Under the pieces are notes generated by a model, which worked only from the letters and a program-made list of their open reading frames with translations, did no database searches and had not been told where the DNA came from. Positions 23,511-34,079 of a stretch of DNA of 64,000 nt are shown in pieces. A program made the translations under genes and the position numbers. This stretch comes from Locusta migratoria (taxonomy: Eukaryota > Arthropoda > Insecta > Orthoptera > Acrididae), in assembly GCA_026315105.1 (NCBI GenBank), contig CM048744.1, positions 26,019,759 to 26,083,758 of the forward strand, given 5' to 3'. Position 1 is the first letter of the stretch; each line of letters starts with the position of its first letter.

Positions 23511-23825
23511 CCTACGGTACGGAGTAAGATCAACACCCTCTACAAAACGAGTGCATCCCTACCATCCTGTTTTCACTCATTTTTCAGAGCACTATATGCA
23601 GCTTCAGTTTTCTAAAGGTGTAATTTGATGTCTGTGGATTCGGTGCTATTACGTGCCTTAGCAGAACCACAAATACAACATGTATCACTAGACGGTGATT
23701 TAAAACCAATATTATGTTCCGTGTTGAAATGATGTAATACACATGTTGTTTCACTGGGACTTCATCTGTATTTTTAAGATCTTAACAGTACAAACGATAC
23801 ATTTAAGCAATCGAATGATCAGAGG
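23511..23825. other. Unassigned non-coding stretch
   Basis: No recognisable structure. Confidence 0.45.
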
Positions 23826-24270
23826 TTATGTAGGACCTCTTCCGATTCTGCGTTCTACTATATTGTGATGTGTACCTTGGAAACATTTCAGTGTGACTTC
23901 TAACCTTATTTTTTCTCTCGTTATCACTGGCATGAGGTCTGTTAGATTGCTTGCATGTGTTACATGTGTTGTAGATTCATGACTCTGTGTCACATTCTTA
24001 ATTGCTACGGACAGTCCTGAAACATTTAACAGAAATGGCATGAAAGCTAAAAATGCATTCCTACACACTTCAGCCTCAGTAACTGGAGTGTCAAGAATAA
24101 AATACCTGAAAGAAACCTTCTTCTGCTTTACTGTTGGAACCTTCCTTTTCTTATTAGGCCGCACTAAAAATAATAAGCATTTGCTTATCATAATCTCCCA
24201 AACGATAACACTCAATAAATATTGCCTCCTTTTGTTCTTCATTCATTGTTGACTATCTGCAGAAACTAGT
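23826..24270 (-). pseudogene. Broken ORF resembling an insect transposon-associated protein
   Basis: Read on minus from about 24265, a frame gives an acidic start with a LGDYDKQ motif and ends at a stop near 24157. One frame over, it continues as RPNKKRKVPTVKQKKVSF, then RYFI and a TEAEVCRNAFLA stretch, followed by poorly conserved sequence to a stop at 23826. The motif pairing (GDYDKQ, then a basic K/R cluster, then VCxxAFLA) recalls, from memory, a large family of uncharacterised repetitive insect proteins linked to DNA transposons. The frameshift near 24170 and missing downstream domains mark it as a remnant. Terminal inverted repeats were not found. Confidence 0.4.
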
Positions 24271-25618
24271 TTTGCAGCATGTATCATTGACACTACGCAA
24301 CACTCTTCCACTGGTAATGTGTCAGACATAGAAAAATAAAAAAACAAATATAATACGCTCTCTTTCTCAAGGAATGGGAACGTGGCACTATGCTAGATGG
24401 CATCGGCTGCCTTCCTGTATCAAAATCAAAAAAATCACTCCACAGGTGGCATGTGCCCCTTTTCCACTTGCCCTAATTTTTCAACAGTCAAAAGGCAATA
24501 AAAAGAAAAGTAGAAATAGTAACAAATTAAAAATTGATTGGTGATCTTATGAACAGTTGTTTTACCTTATATTTAAATCTGAATATCAGCAGTTTACAAA
24601 GTGAGCTGATAATAGGTTTTAAAATTTTGTCATTGTTGGGACAGCAAATGGACATAGCACTGAATGTCCACCAACATTTTACAATAATTTTGAATTTTTT
24701 GTTTGTTTCGAAACCGTTGGGTTCTCACTAATAAAACAAGTTTCTACATGATTAAACACCAATAAATGTTACATCATTAAAACTGACTTATAAAAATTGC
24801 AATCAAAGAGCGTCATGTGTGGGACAAGGAATTGTCACAAGTGGGACACATATGAAGTACAACCTGTTTTTATAAGTTAAAATTTATTTTACTTTATCAA
24901 TTTTAGATGAATAAGCAATTAACATATTTAGACCTTACTTCCTATTTAAACAACTTTCCTACAAAGTTTTGTTACCGATAAACAATTTCAATATCCTATT
25001 CCTTTAAAAAGCCACCACTATTAATGTAAGGTACACTGTAGTTTATTAGTTAAATTTTCAGCTGTATTAAAAATTGGTTCAGTTGAATCACGGGACACCA
25101 CCCATCTTCTTTACCATTACGAGAGCCAAACAAGGTTACAAAATATTTTATAGTATTGATAGGTGTGGATGGTTTTTGTTGTATTATGTCTTTTATTGGT
25201 GTTTTATAGGTCAAGATATGTGTTTGGTAATATTTCCTTGAATTGTTTTGTATGTCGGGAGATTGATTAGAATCACCTGTTTCATTTGAGACGTGTATTA
25301 TAGGACAAGTGAACTGTTCAATGCAGTCTTATTTTATTTTTCAGGGGCTGATGGGAACTGTATGCTTCATTTCAAACGATAAGCTGAAGCGTTCGATAAC
25401 ACATTATCTTGTATGTTTGGATGTTTCTTAGTATCGCCTGCTTCATTTGAGCTGTTGTAAAGTCAATTAATTGAAGAGACCTATACCTTTTTTTTTTTTT
25501 TTTTTTTTGTAGTTCGACATGCTGATGACGTCATGGGTAAAGGTCGACGGGTGGAATCCCATGATTCAGTTATGAGTAATTTTCGCTGCATTATATCTTT
25601 TTATTTAGAAACAGAGCA

Positions 25619-25620
<2 letters not shown>
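24271..25620. other. Unassigned AT-rich region
   Basis: It contains a poly-T run (25489-25509) and no recognisable frames. Parts may belong to the same decayed element as 23826-24270, because TGTGGGACAAGG/GTGGGACAC-like words recur, but I could not align them. Confidence 0.4.

Positions 25621-25673
<53 letters not shown>
25621..25673. repeat. (AT)n microsatellite
   Basis: About 26 TA units leading directly into a palindrome. Confidence 0.97.
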
Positions 25674-25676
<3 letters not shown>

Positions 25677-25738
25677 CGTTTTTTTGGAATAGTATCGTGA
25701 TTATATATATAATCACCATACTATTCCAAAAAACGTAA
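25674..25738. repeat. Near-perfect palindrome with ~30-nt arms
   Basis: The left arm, with TTTTTTTGGAATAGTAT and GTGATTATAT, and the right arm, with ATAATCACCATACTATTCC and AAAAAACGTAA, are complementary except at one or two positions, with TATATA at the centre. It lies directly after the (AT)n tract. It would form a strong hairpin and could be a replication or recombination product, or a minimal transposon relic. Confidence 0.85.
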
Positions 25739-26415
25739 GAAATACAAGTAAACAGATCATTTATCAGAAGTGTTATACTATCGTATTGGTGCTATTTTGC
25801 ATATTGATAGATATTTTATCTATTTTTTTATTTTGACAATTAAATCCTTGTTGTGTAATGTTTCTCAAGTTCATACAAGAAGCAGTCCGATGTTGAAAGC
25901 CGCGTATGATGATTTATATGGTCGAAAGGGGTAATCATCGTCAGTAAATAAAGGATTCGTGATATTGGCTTAAAATCCTTAAACATAAGGTGTGCACATT
26001 ACTAAGTGCAGGATCTGTCTCCATCAGGTAAAATATGCCAGGAAATTACTGAGTTGAGGTGTGTAGACGAGATTTTAATATTTATTTGTCTAGACAACTG
26101 TTCAACTGCAGTTCTATTGGAGTAACGCTGGGGCAGCCGTCAGCTTTCCGCTGTTGGCGGGCGATAGCCTTTGCTCTCGTTCAGCTTGCTGCCACTAACA
26201 GCAAAGCAGCAGAGCTGATATCCTGGGTCGTAAATCATCCCCTGTGTGCCATCAGGGGTGTCACATTCATATTATTTTTCGGAGATGGATAGTCGCTACG
26301 CATCGACAGCGTGTCTGGTAATCAGGTCCTCCGCTCCAGAATGACTTACGGTTCGCGCGATTTTCATATCAAGGCTCTTTAACGCAGTATCCCTCACAGA
26401 TTCATATTATTGCAG
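25739..26415. other. Unassigned non-coding stretch
   Basis: A 77-codon frame at 26059-26292 is not recognisable. No repeats were seen. Confidence 0.45.
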
Positions 26416-27385
26416 GGTTAGCACAGTTCATGGCACATGGAACGTGGCTCATGATTGACGAAGTGTGTTGCCGGTTATCTAACGGCTTCCAAGTGCACTA
26501 AAATTTCATGTTTAATTATTTTCTGGAAAGTGCGCTTCAAAATTTCCACGAGCGGACGGGCACCCTTGATGTGTACTGCTAACATGAGAAGTCTTATCCC
26601 AAACTAAATTTCCCAGACATGAAGGCCTCCTTGAAGTACTCCTTTAGATTTACTTGAATTGCAAAAAAGCACATAATCATCTTGACGGTGAAAGCCTTTC
26701 GTGGTCCGTGTTTGCTTTATAAATATTTAAGTTAGTTGCTTCTGGATAAGGATCTGCCTTGACCAAAACTAAGTTGTTGTTTTTTCTTATTTTATTTATT
26801 TTTATGCCTACACACGTTTCGCTGGAATTGTAGCATCTTCAGTGGGACTTTTTTATTGCTTTAAAAGTGAACAAAAGAATATTTTTTTTTTTAGTTTTTA
26901 CAGTTATTACATATTCATCCTGTTAATAAGAATTATGTACATTAATTTCATTTATGTGTATGTACCTTTCCTTAGATGTTGCATTGATAGATTTTCCTAC
27001 ATCATCCCTGTATGTCTTTGTTTACAGTTTGTCATTGCAACCATATGTCATTTATATACAAATCTGTTTATTGTTGAAGTATTTAAACTTACATTTGTTG
27101 GTGTCTTCTTCACCGATGAATTTGCAATACAAGTAAATTTAAAGGAGTACTTCAAGGAGGCCTTCAGGTCTGGGACATTTAGTTTGGGATAAGACTTCTC
27201 ATGTTACTAGTATACGGCAGCGGTGTCCGCCCGCTCATGGAAATTTTAAAGCCCACTTTCCAGAAAATAATGATACGTGAAATTAAAAATGAAAATTTTT
27301 AGTGCACTTGGAAGCCGTTAGATACCACACAACAGTCTTCGTCAGCCATGAACAATGTTCCATGAACGATGAACTGTGCTAGACC
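26416..27385. mobile_element. Foldback element with ~250-260 bp inverted arms
   Basis: 26416-26662 is the reverse complement of 27124-27385 at high identity (shared blocks include TCTAACGGCTTCCAAGTGCA, ATGAGAAGTCTTATCCC and GGCCTCCTTGAAGTACTCC). The 460-bp spacer is AT-rich. It contains TTTCGCTGGAATTGTAGC and ATCTTCAGTGGG near 26818, and a similar motif recurs inverted just outside the right arm at 27429-27465 (CTGAAGAAGCTACAATTG). No target duplication was identified. It may be a foldback transposon or two abutting inverted copies of one repeat. Confidence 0.7.
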
Positions 27386-27424
27386 GCCAAAAAATAAATA
27401 AATAAATAAATAAATAAATAAAAA
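27386..27424. repeat. (AAAT)n microsatellite
   Basis: About eight AAAT units at the outer edge of the right foldback arm. Confidence 0.95.
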
Positions 27425-27600
27425 TTGACCCTCTGAAGAAGCTACAATTGTAGCGCGACATGTATGGGCATACAAAAACAAAACAAAACCAGGGTTTTCC
27501 TCAAGGCATATCCTCATCCAGAAGCACATAACTTAAATAATTCAACACGGTATTAAAAGAGGAAGAAATGTAGGGCCTACACAACATTTGAATTTTTCAG

Positions 27601-27800
27601 CCGGCCGCGGTGGTCGAGCTGTCTGCGGCGCGCCAGTCACGGTCTGCACGGCCACTGTGGACGGGAGTTCGAATCCCCCCTCGGGCATGAATGTTTGTGC
27701 CGTCTTTAGTATACCTGTAAGGTAGATCATAAGTAGTTTGTAAGTTTAGGGACTTATGACCCCGTAGTTAAGTCCCATAAGCTCTGCAACTTTTGATTTA
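27601..27800 (+). mobile_element. tRNA-derived SINE (type 1) with 14-bp target duplication
   Basis: All parts are present. The flanks TTTGAATTTTTCAG (27587-27600) and TTTGAACTTTTCAG (27801-27814) differ at one position, a clear target site duplication. An insertion in the body (ACCTGTAAGGTAG) is unique to this copy. Confidence 0.94.
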
Positions 27801-27814
27801 TTTGAACTTTTCAG

Positions 27815-29407
27815 GAAGAAGATTCTTTGATGTAAACCTTATCCTACTGAATGATGGCAGTTTCTTTTTAGACTAGACTGATTATTTATTTATAAATTAA
27901 CTATATATTTGCAAGACTGATGTGTCTTTTCAAAACCTACATGATTTCCAAGGGCTGCAACTTCTCCTCTATTTTACTGCAAATGACAAGTGACAAATGC
28001 CTTATGTTGCCGTCAACTTCGAATCTTCTTAATATCTATAAATTGTATTGTCAGTCTTAATTGCTGGCTTATTTCTTATTCTCCAATTTACCACTTAAAA
28101 TTCATCGATCACATTGGTGGCAATAAGAAGGGGTAAAAATTTGGGCGAACTTTTGAAATCTATTGCTTTTACATTTCCACTCCATCCTTCAGAAATATAG
28201 TGCGGTGCCGCTTTGCTGTGCAGTTTCGCATGTTCCGCGGCATGTGTTCATGATCGACCCATTGCTCTACAGAATACTGTATTCCTAAAATTACTAAAGT
28301 TTTCCATTTTCAGGCTTACTATTCTGGATACAGATCCGTCCCATGGAGAATTTCCAGAAGAATGTGAGATAAGGGTGAACATATAATATGATAACTTTTC
28401 TTTTTCATTTTAATTTTTTCATTTTCATTTTTAAACTCTGGACTTGTCTTCGCAAACACTGAGTGTAATAATAGTTGCGACTAATTGTCTTTGCACCATG
28501 ATAGAAATTGGTGCTGACTAGACGATTGCAACAGGGAACTCCATCAAATGAATATTTATTTATCTCCTTTGTTAGCTAAGAAAGTGTACACGGTTGGAAC
28601 AGCGTTTCTTTCCTCCACAAAACTTGTAAGTTGAGCGTGGACAATAGTTACTCTTCGATTTATTTCCCCTAATTTTGTTAGTACCACCAATAAAGAATGT
28701 GTCACGGATGATTAAACTTGATTTTACAACTCCGTTAACGGACGCCACCATCGTGCTATTTAGTCTGTTGTTGTCATCTGCAAGTGAAAAATTGCTACCC
28801 TCATCCATTAGCAAGTGATGGTCTTCAAGAAAGATTGCCGCAGTATTGATCAGCTCTTGTGAAGATTGCGTATTTTTCTGTCTTATGCGATACAGCGATT
28901 ATTTTGCACTTCTTCGTGATGGCAATGACTTTACTCTGTCGTGTCCTTAATTAAGAGTGGTGTTATCTGCTCAGCATGTTGAAGAAACTTTAGTATTCCG
29001 ACGCTCACAAAATGCTTTCACACTTCGTTAGCTGCTCCATCTGGAATGCAAGTATTGCCAGTGTGAGACAGTAAATTGGCACTGAGAATGTGAGTTTCTT
29101 TCTTTGTTTCTGCGTTTTCAGATCCTAAATACTCATCGGATCATCATAAAATTTTACATATACATCATATAAGTTGTGAAAGGTACGGAAAATCGCATAC
29201 AGAAAAAAGTACTGTATACGAAGCATCTTTTTAGAGTAAGAACCTCATCCGTTTATTTGCAATATATAAAAATGTACTGCTTGATTCCGATCTTCAAAAA
29301 ATGTATAAATTTTTACCTTTGAAACAAGAGTCAGATTATTTTGTGCATAAGATTTCGTGCGCTGCATGGCAGATGGTGCTTTACACCTTAACACCGTTTG
29401 ACAAATC
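27815..29407. other. Unassigned AT-rich region
   Basis: A minus-strand frame at 28572-28814 (80 codons) has no recognised domain. No repeat was seen. Confidence 0.45.
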
Positions 29408-29418
29408 ACCGTTAAGCC

Positions 29419-29619
29419 GCCGGGCGCGGTGGCCGAGGGGACTCAGGCGCTCCAGTCACGGTCTGGGCGGCCACTAGGGTCGGGGGTTCGAATCCCCTCT
29501 CTGGCATGGATATTTGTGCCGTCCTAGTTCGTAAGTAGTTCATAAGTAGTTTGTAAGTTTAGGGACTGATGACCCCGTAGTTAAGTCCCATAGACTATAC
29601 AAACATTTGAACATTTTGA
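29419..29619 (+). mobile_element. tRNA-derived SINE (type 1), nested at the edge of another SINE
   Basis: Complete copy of the GTCCTAGTTCGTAAGTAG variant. The target duplication ACCGTTAAGCC is perfect (29408-29418 and 29620-29630). The right-hand duplication already includes the first bases of the type 2 SINE that follows, so this SINE landed on the 5' junction of an existing one. Confidence 0.95.
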
Positions 29620-29625
29620 ACCGTT

Positions 29626-29830
29626 AAGCCACGCGGGAACGGCCGTGCACTTTGAGGCGCCTTGCTGTCTGTGAGTCTGCTCCCCGTCGAAGGTTAAAGC
29701 CCTCCATCAAGCATTTGTGTGTGTATGTGTGTGTGTTGTCCTTAGCGTTAGTTAGTTTAAGTTGTTTGTAAGGATAGGAACTGATGACCAATGCGGTTTG
29801 GTCCCATACCTATACAAACATTTGAACATT
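29626..29830 (+). mobile_element. tRNA-derived SINE (type 2), older than its neighbour
   Basis: The head GCCACGCGGGAACGGCCGTG is followed by a degraded B box (CGTCGAAGGTTAAAGCC), GTGTGTGTATGTGTGTGTG, TTGTCCTTAGCGTTAGTTAG and TTTGGTCCCATACC, ending in ACAAACATTTGAACATTT. ATCACCGTTAAG before the pair and ATCACCAGTGAAG after it could be its own diverged target duplication. Confidence 0.88.
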
Positions 29831-29924
29831 TGTATCACCAGTGAAGTAAAAACAATGTGATAGACATGTAGAGAAAGACAGCAGAAATTGCTCCTCTAAG
29901 GTGGAAAATCCCAAAAACAAGAGC

Positions 29925-30178
29925 TACCTCCCGGTCATAATGAGAGATGGTGTACCTGGAAGTCCCTCAACCGGTTGCTAACCGGTGTTGGGCGGTGTAA
30001 AGTAAGCGTAGAAAAATGGGGATGCACTAGTGGACCTTGAACCTGTGAATGTGGCGAGGAGCCGACAATGTCTCATCTACGTAACTGTCATTTGTACCCG
30101 CCATCCTGCACCGAGGAGGATTTGAGGCTGGACACCTCTACTGCCTTAGCCCGTTTCTGGGCTACAACAATTTATTGA
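29925..30178 (+). pseudogene. LINE ORF2 C-terminal fragment with Cys/His motif
   Basis: One reading frame gives LNRLLTGVGRCK, then CECG (30044-30055), TMSHLRNC, a SCTEEDL stretch and ARFWATTIY before a stop at 30176-30178. The C-x-C-x8-H-x3-C arrangement followed by a hydrophobic end with a conserved Trp is the usual C-terminus of many arthropod LINE ORF2 proteins. A single TGA interrupts the frame just before the Cys motif (near 30038). Nothing of the reverse transcriptase is present upstream, where SINEs now sit. Confidence 0.65.
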
Positions 30179-30616
30179 CTGTCACTCTGTTTAAATATAA
30201 TTATATTAGTAATTGTTTATATATGTTTTCTACGCTAATTTTAATTCTTTGAACTTTTCCATTTCTGGGCGAAAACAATTTTAATTGCCAATTTATCTTT
30301 AATGGCTATTGTCAAAGCACGTCATTGCTCTATTGCTGGTAAGCTTCCTTGAAATTTACTAGTAATTGATGCCTTCGACAGGAGTAAAAAAAAAAAAGTT
30401 AAAGTTGGCACATTCATATGTGTTTTTCAAGAAACAGTTTTTTGCTCCGCAAGACACAGTATAGTAAATGGGGAAAATTCTAAGCTAGGACGCCGCTTCA
30501 CTCATCATGATAATATGGAAGATGTAATTATTCGTAGACGTGCGGAGAATGTAGTGGGCAAGAAAGGCTGGGAGGAGATGGGCAGATAGAGGGGAAGAAG
30601 AAGAAGAAAAGAGAAA

Positions 30617-30693
<77 letters not shown>

Positions 30694-31094
30694 GCGGAGA
30701 AGACTGACAGAGTGTTGAAAGATTTGTAAACATAATGGTCCCAACTGGTGAGGTCATCGTTCGCTAGACATACGAACAAACTAACGCTAGGAAGGCACAC
30801 ACACGCATGCGAGGGCGGTGGAGCTAAACAGAGCAGGAGGGGCGAGGAGGGGTACGACAGGTGGATGAACATGGAGAGGAGGACGAGAAAGAAGTGGAGT
30901 GGAGGATACGGACAGAGGGAAGAGGGAGGAGCAAATGGACAGAAAGAGGAACGGATAAGACTGGAATATATAAATACACGGTCGATGCCGGCTGCTGGGT
31001 GTTGTATGTAAATGCCGAAACGTGCCGAGTGCAGTGCACTTGTTTGCTGGGAATGTAGTTCGCTCCAGAAACAGCGCCAATCAACAACTCACAG
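30179..31094. other. Unassigned stretch with purine-rich and microsatellite DNA
   Basis: It holds a long (GA)n tract (30619-30690) with a GAAGAA-rich approach from 30590, and G/A-rich DNA at 30820-30960. GGAATATATAAATACACGG near 30962 looks like a TATA box upstream of the CpG-rich block, but no transcript start can be shown. Confidence 0.35.
30619..30690. repeat. (GA)n microsatellite
   Basis: About 35 GA units. The Ser/Leu-repeat frames on the minus strand are products of this tract. Confidence 0.97.
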
Positions 31095-31730
31095 ATTACC
31101 GTGCCTGAGAAATATGCCGACCCCGGACGCCGCCGCGTAAAACAGGCGAGCGGCGCGTCGGTCGGAATAAATTGCGGCTAACGAACGCATTCTTCCGGCG
31201 GCGGCGGCGGCGGCGGCAGCGGCCTGTACACGCACTCACGCAAGCACGCACGCACGCACGCGCTCTGTTTATTCGCGACCCGTCGCGTCGCCACCGGCGG
31301 AGGCAATGAAATTTGGGGGCAGGGTGCGTGGGCGGCGGCGTTAAAGTTTGGCGCCGGCCGGCGAGCAGCCGGAATACAAATGGCGGCGCATTGGCATGCG
31401 AGGGCGGCGGCACAGCAGTGGCAGCGCAGCGGCACGTAGCGGCAGCGGCAGGTAGTGGCAGGTAGCGCCGGGCCAGGTGGCGGAGGGCCAGCCGACCAGC
31501 CGGCCGGCCGCAGTTCGTTACGCCCGCGCTGCTCCGCACATCCGCACATCCGCAGCCAGCGCGGCCGCTGGCAAAACACGGCCGTCTGCCCGCCCAGGAA
31601 GCCGGAGTGTGTTTGCACTGCCGCTGCCGCCGCGCCGGCACAAATGCTCACGGTCGAGCTGAACCTTACGGCGCGAGGCGGCGGAAGCTTCCGCTACACA
31701 CCACAGGAGGGCGTCGTGGCGGCTCACGTC
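31095..31730. promoter_or_regulatory. Strongly CpG-rich block with GGC triplet runs
   Basis: It carries GGCGGCGGC runs (31198-31222), GCACGCACGCACG (31243-31260) and very dense CG dinucleotides. Overlapping frames up to 181 codons on both strands are Arg/Ala/Pro-rich and expected from composition alone. It may be an island at a host promoter. The right edge is cut by a hAT-type element whose target duplication includes 31723-31730. Confidence 0.4.
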
Positions 31731-32452
31731 TAGAGAGCCTGTATAGGGCCAACCGGCCGGCGGCCGCCATATTTTTACCAGACTGCGCGCAGGCAGAAAA
31801 GCTGCCACTTATCGATTGAAATAAGGCATCAGTTCCACCCATGAGACCAAGGTACATCTTCTAGGTTACTAATGATTAAGGAAGTGCCATTCATCTACGT
31901 TTATACAGGCCTAATAAATTTGTAAGCAAATAAGTCTCAGGAAACAGTTTCTATGACTGGCGAATGTTAATACCGTATTTTACGATACTCTGACACCTTT
32001 GGCAGTTGATAAATAAGACAAAAAAGATATTTCACATTATATATCTGAAAGAAAATAATGCTATTTCCGGCCCGATATAATGCACTTTAAGTGTGTTCAT
32101 GTTGACCTTAGCACATTTTCCTACACTGGGAAATACGAAAAACATTATCCTGTATATACTGTTAGGAACACAGTATTACAGAAAATCGGAAAAATACTAC
32201 TACTACTACCACCTCTACTGAAACAGCAGAAACAGACTCAAAGTAGGTAACTGAATATCTACAATGAGTCAATACTCCCACCCCCTTCCTTTTTCATGTT
32301 ACATCCCTTAACCAATTATAGGATTGTGAATAGCCAATAACACACAGCAAAGGAGGAGGTGCTGTAAGCATTTTAAAACACACCTTCTAGCACGACACGT
32401 CAAAAAATCAAAACCATGACCTAACAAAATGCTAGAAAATAGTTTAAAAATA

Positions 32453-32523
32453 TTACCCGTCACCGGATTCGTACTCGCGACCTTCACATTGCGAATTCAG
32501 TACACAACCACTACACCAAGCAG
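32453..32523 (-). pseudogene. tRNA-like segment carried by the hAT-type element
   Basis: On minus: GCTTGGTGTAGTGGTTGTG (A-box-like), then AATGTGAAGGTCGCGAGTACG and AATCCGG (B-box-like). The equivalent stretch exists in copy 2 near 44090-44150, so it was part of the element before the two copies separated. It is most likely an old SINE head. Confidence 0.5.
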
Positions 32524-32645
32524 GAAGTAGTTATATTACTGAAATTCATGAACGCCTTCCATGCAATGGGTGAGCGGAAGCGGAAAATATTTCACACAAA
32601 CAAGAATAATTCTTAGGTTTCCATAAGTCGTCTTTACAGTTCCAT

Positions 32646-32845
32646 GCCGGCCGCGGTGGCCGAGGAGACTGAGGCGCTTCAGTCACGGTCTGCACGGCCA
32701 CTACGGTCGGGGGTTCGAATCCCCCCTCGGGCATGGATATTTGTGCCGTCCTTAGTTGTAAGTAGTTCATAAGTAGTTTGTAAGTTTAGGGACTGATGAC
32801 CCCGTAGTTAAGTCCCTTAAGTTTAACAAACATTTGAACATTTGA
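32646..32845 (+). mobile_element. tRNA-derived SINE (type 1) inside hAT-type copy 1
   Basis: Complete copy. The target duplication ACAGTTCC lies at 32636-32643 and 32846-32853. The related hAT-type copy runs straight across this point (near 44262) without a SINE, giving an approximate empty site. Confidence 0.93.
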
Positions 32846-33399
32846 ACAGTTCCCGCATTCTCGGTTAACTTTCAACGCCCATTGTTTCCGTATTGCCTCA
32901 TTCTTGGCGAACGCAAGCATCTTATAACAATCTTCAGTTTTTACAGCAAATATAAGAACAACGAGGCATTTCTCTTGACTGTCCTTAATGATTTTTATAA
33001 TAAATATTATTAATTACACTCTGTAAATTACTTCAAATTTGCATTTAATCTTCAAAATTGTCGCGGTTCTAAAGTGATCGTCAAGGACTGACGAACAACG
33101 CGTCAATTTACGTAAATAGAACAGACAGAAGATTGGAGCAGTGCCTACCATAAATCAAACTGTATGTCACTGTACAGTGAAATTGCTGTAAGTAGATTTT
33201 GAGACCCTCCCCAATACAGGAAGGTCCACTGTAGCGGTTCACACATATACAAATCCTGTCAAACCTGGTAAAACCATGGCGTCTCTGGCTGTCAGCCAAT
33301 CAGGAGCGGTCTCACGCGTGGCCACTTTCTCCCTACACAGGCTCTCTACTCACGTCCGCTTAGAGGTGGTGCCTCAGTACACAACAGCGTCGAAAAGGC

Positions 33400-33625
33400 C
33401 GCCTTTGTTAAATACGGATTTGGCGCGTTAATATTTACGGGGTGGCTGGATGCCCTTCCTGTCGCCACTCCATGTCCCCCGGAGGAAATGTGTACTCCAA
33501 ATGTCTGCGAATAGTGTTATACGAGTGTGAAAATGTAAAGTGTTACAAAATGTTTGCGAATAGGGTATCTGAGGCGGGACTTGGTGACCAGCCCAGTATT
33601 AACCTAGGGGGACGTGCGAAACCTC

Positions 33626-33656
<31 letters not shown>

Positions 33657-33779
33657 CACATCCAGGCTGGTCGGCACTATGACCCCCTTCGCTAATCCAC
33701 CGAGTAATTCGAACCGGGCCCGGTTCGCCTCCTCGTCTCCGAAAGCGGTGCGTTGGACCACACGACTAACCAGCGGGTC
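33400..33779 (-). mobile_element. tRNA-derived SINE (type 3, ~380 bp) with poly-A/T expansion
   Basis: On minus it begins ACCCGCTGGTTAGTCGTGTG with A box and B box (GGTTCGAATTACTCGG). It continues through CCAGCCTGGATG, a run of about 28 T (A on plus, 33629-33656), TACTGGGCTGGT, CCGCCTCAGATACC and a 3' part ending in GGCGACAGGAAGGGCATCC, AGCCACCCCGTAA and an AATCCGTATTTAAC-like end. Head and body are unlike types 1 and 2. It is the only copy of its type in the window. Confidence 0.75.
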
Positions 33780-33902
33780 TGAAAATGTAGAATTTTAGCT
33801 AGCACTTTTAATTATATTGGGGCCAGTAGTTAACTTTCGTTAAGGGATACTCTGAATTTGAATTATTATGGATGTTAAATCAACATTAGGTCTGAATCGT
33901 TA

Positions 33903-34072
33903 CGACGCGGAGGATTAGCCGTGGTATGCTCCGATGCGCGAGGCCGTACTCCGTCGGGGGTTCGAGTCCCCCCTCCCACATGGATGTTCGTGTCGTCTTT
34001 AGTATAAGCTAGTTCATAAGTAGTTTGTAAGTTTAGGGAGTTAGGTCTCATAACATTAAAAACATTTGAAAG
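33903..34072 (+). mobile_element. tRNA-derived SINE, diverged
   Basis: Head CGCGGAGGATTAGCCGTGG, B box GGGGGTTCGAGTCCCCCC, core CACATGGATGTTCGTGTCG and the shared body. The tail is shortened by a deletion (GGGAGTTAGGTCTCATAAC). No target duplication was recognised. Confidence 0.82.
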
Positions 34073-34079
34073 TACAAGG

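Larger units (their letters stand above)
31731..33348. mobile_element. Non-autonomous hAT-type element, copy 1 (1618 bp with SINE)
   Basis: The left end TAGAGAGCCTGTATAGGG is the inverse of the right end CCCTACACAGGCTCTCTA. The 8-bp duplication CTCACGTC is perfect at 31723-31730 and 33349-33356. An 8-bp duplication and a YARNG-type terminus are hAT rules. The element is related over its whole length to 43290-44732. It has no transposase frame. It carries a tRNA-like segment (32453-32523, minus) shared with copy 2, and a SINE (32646-32845) that copy 2 lacks. Confidence 0.88.

Noticed and set aside
30485..30872. Ser/Leu-repeat frames on minus
   Set aside because: They are translations of the (GA)n tract.
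30962..30975. TATA box (ATATATAAAT) as a promoter
   Set aside because: AT-rich words of this kind are frequent, and no start site or downstream coding sequence supports it. It is mentioned only in the region entry.
31096..31651. 181- and 157-codon frames on minus in the CpG-rich block
   Set aside because: They overlap in different frames, are Arg/Ala/Pro/Cys-rich, and are expected in sequence almost without TA-containing stop codons.
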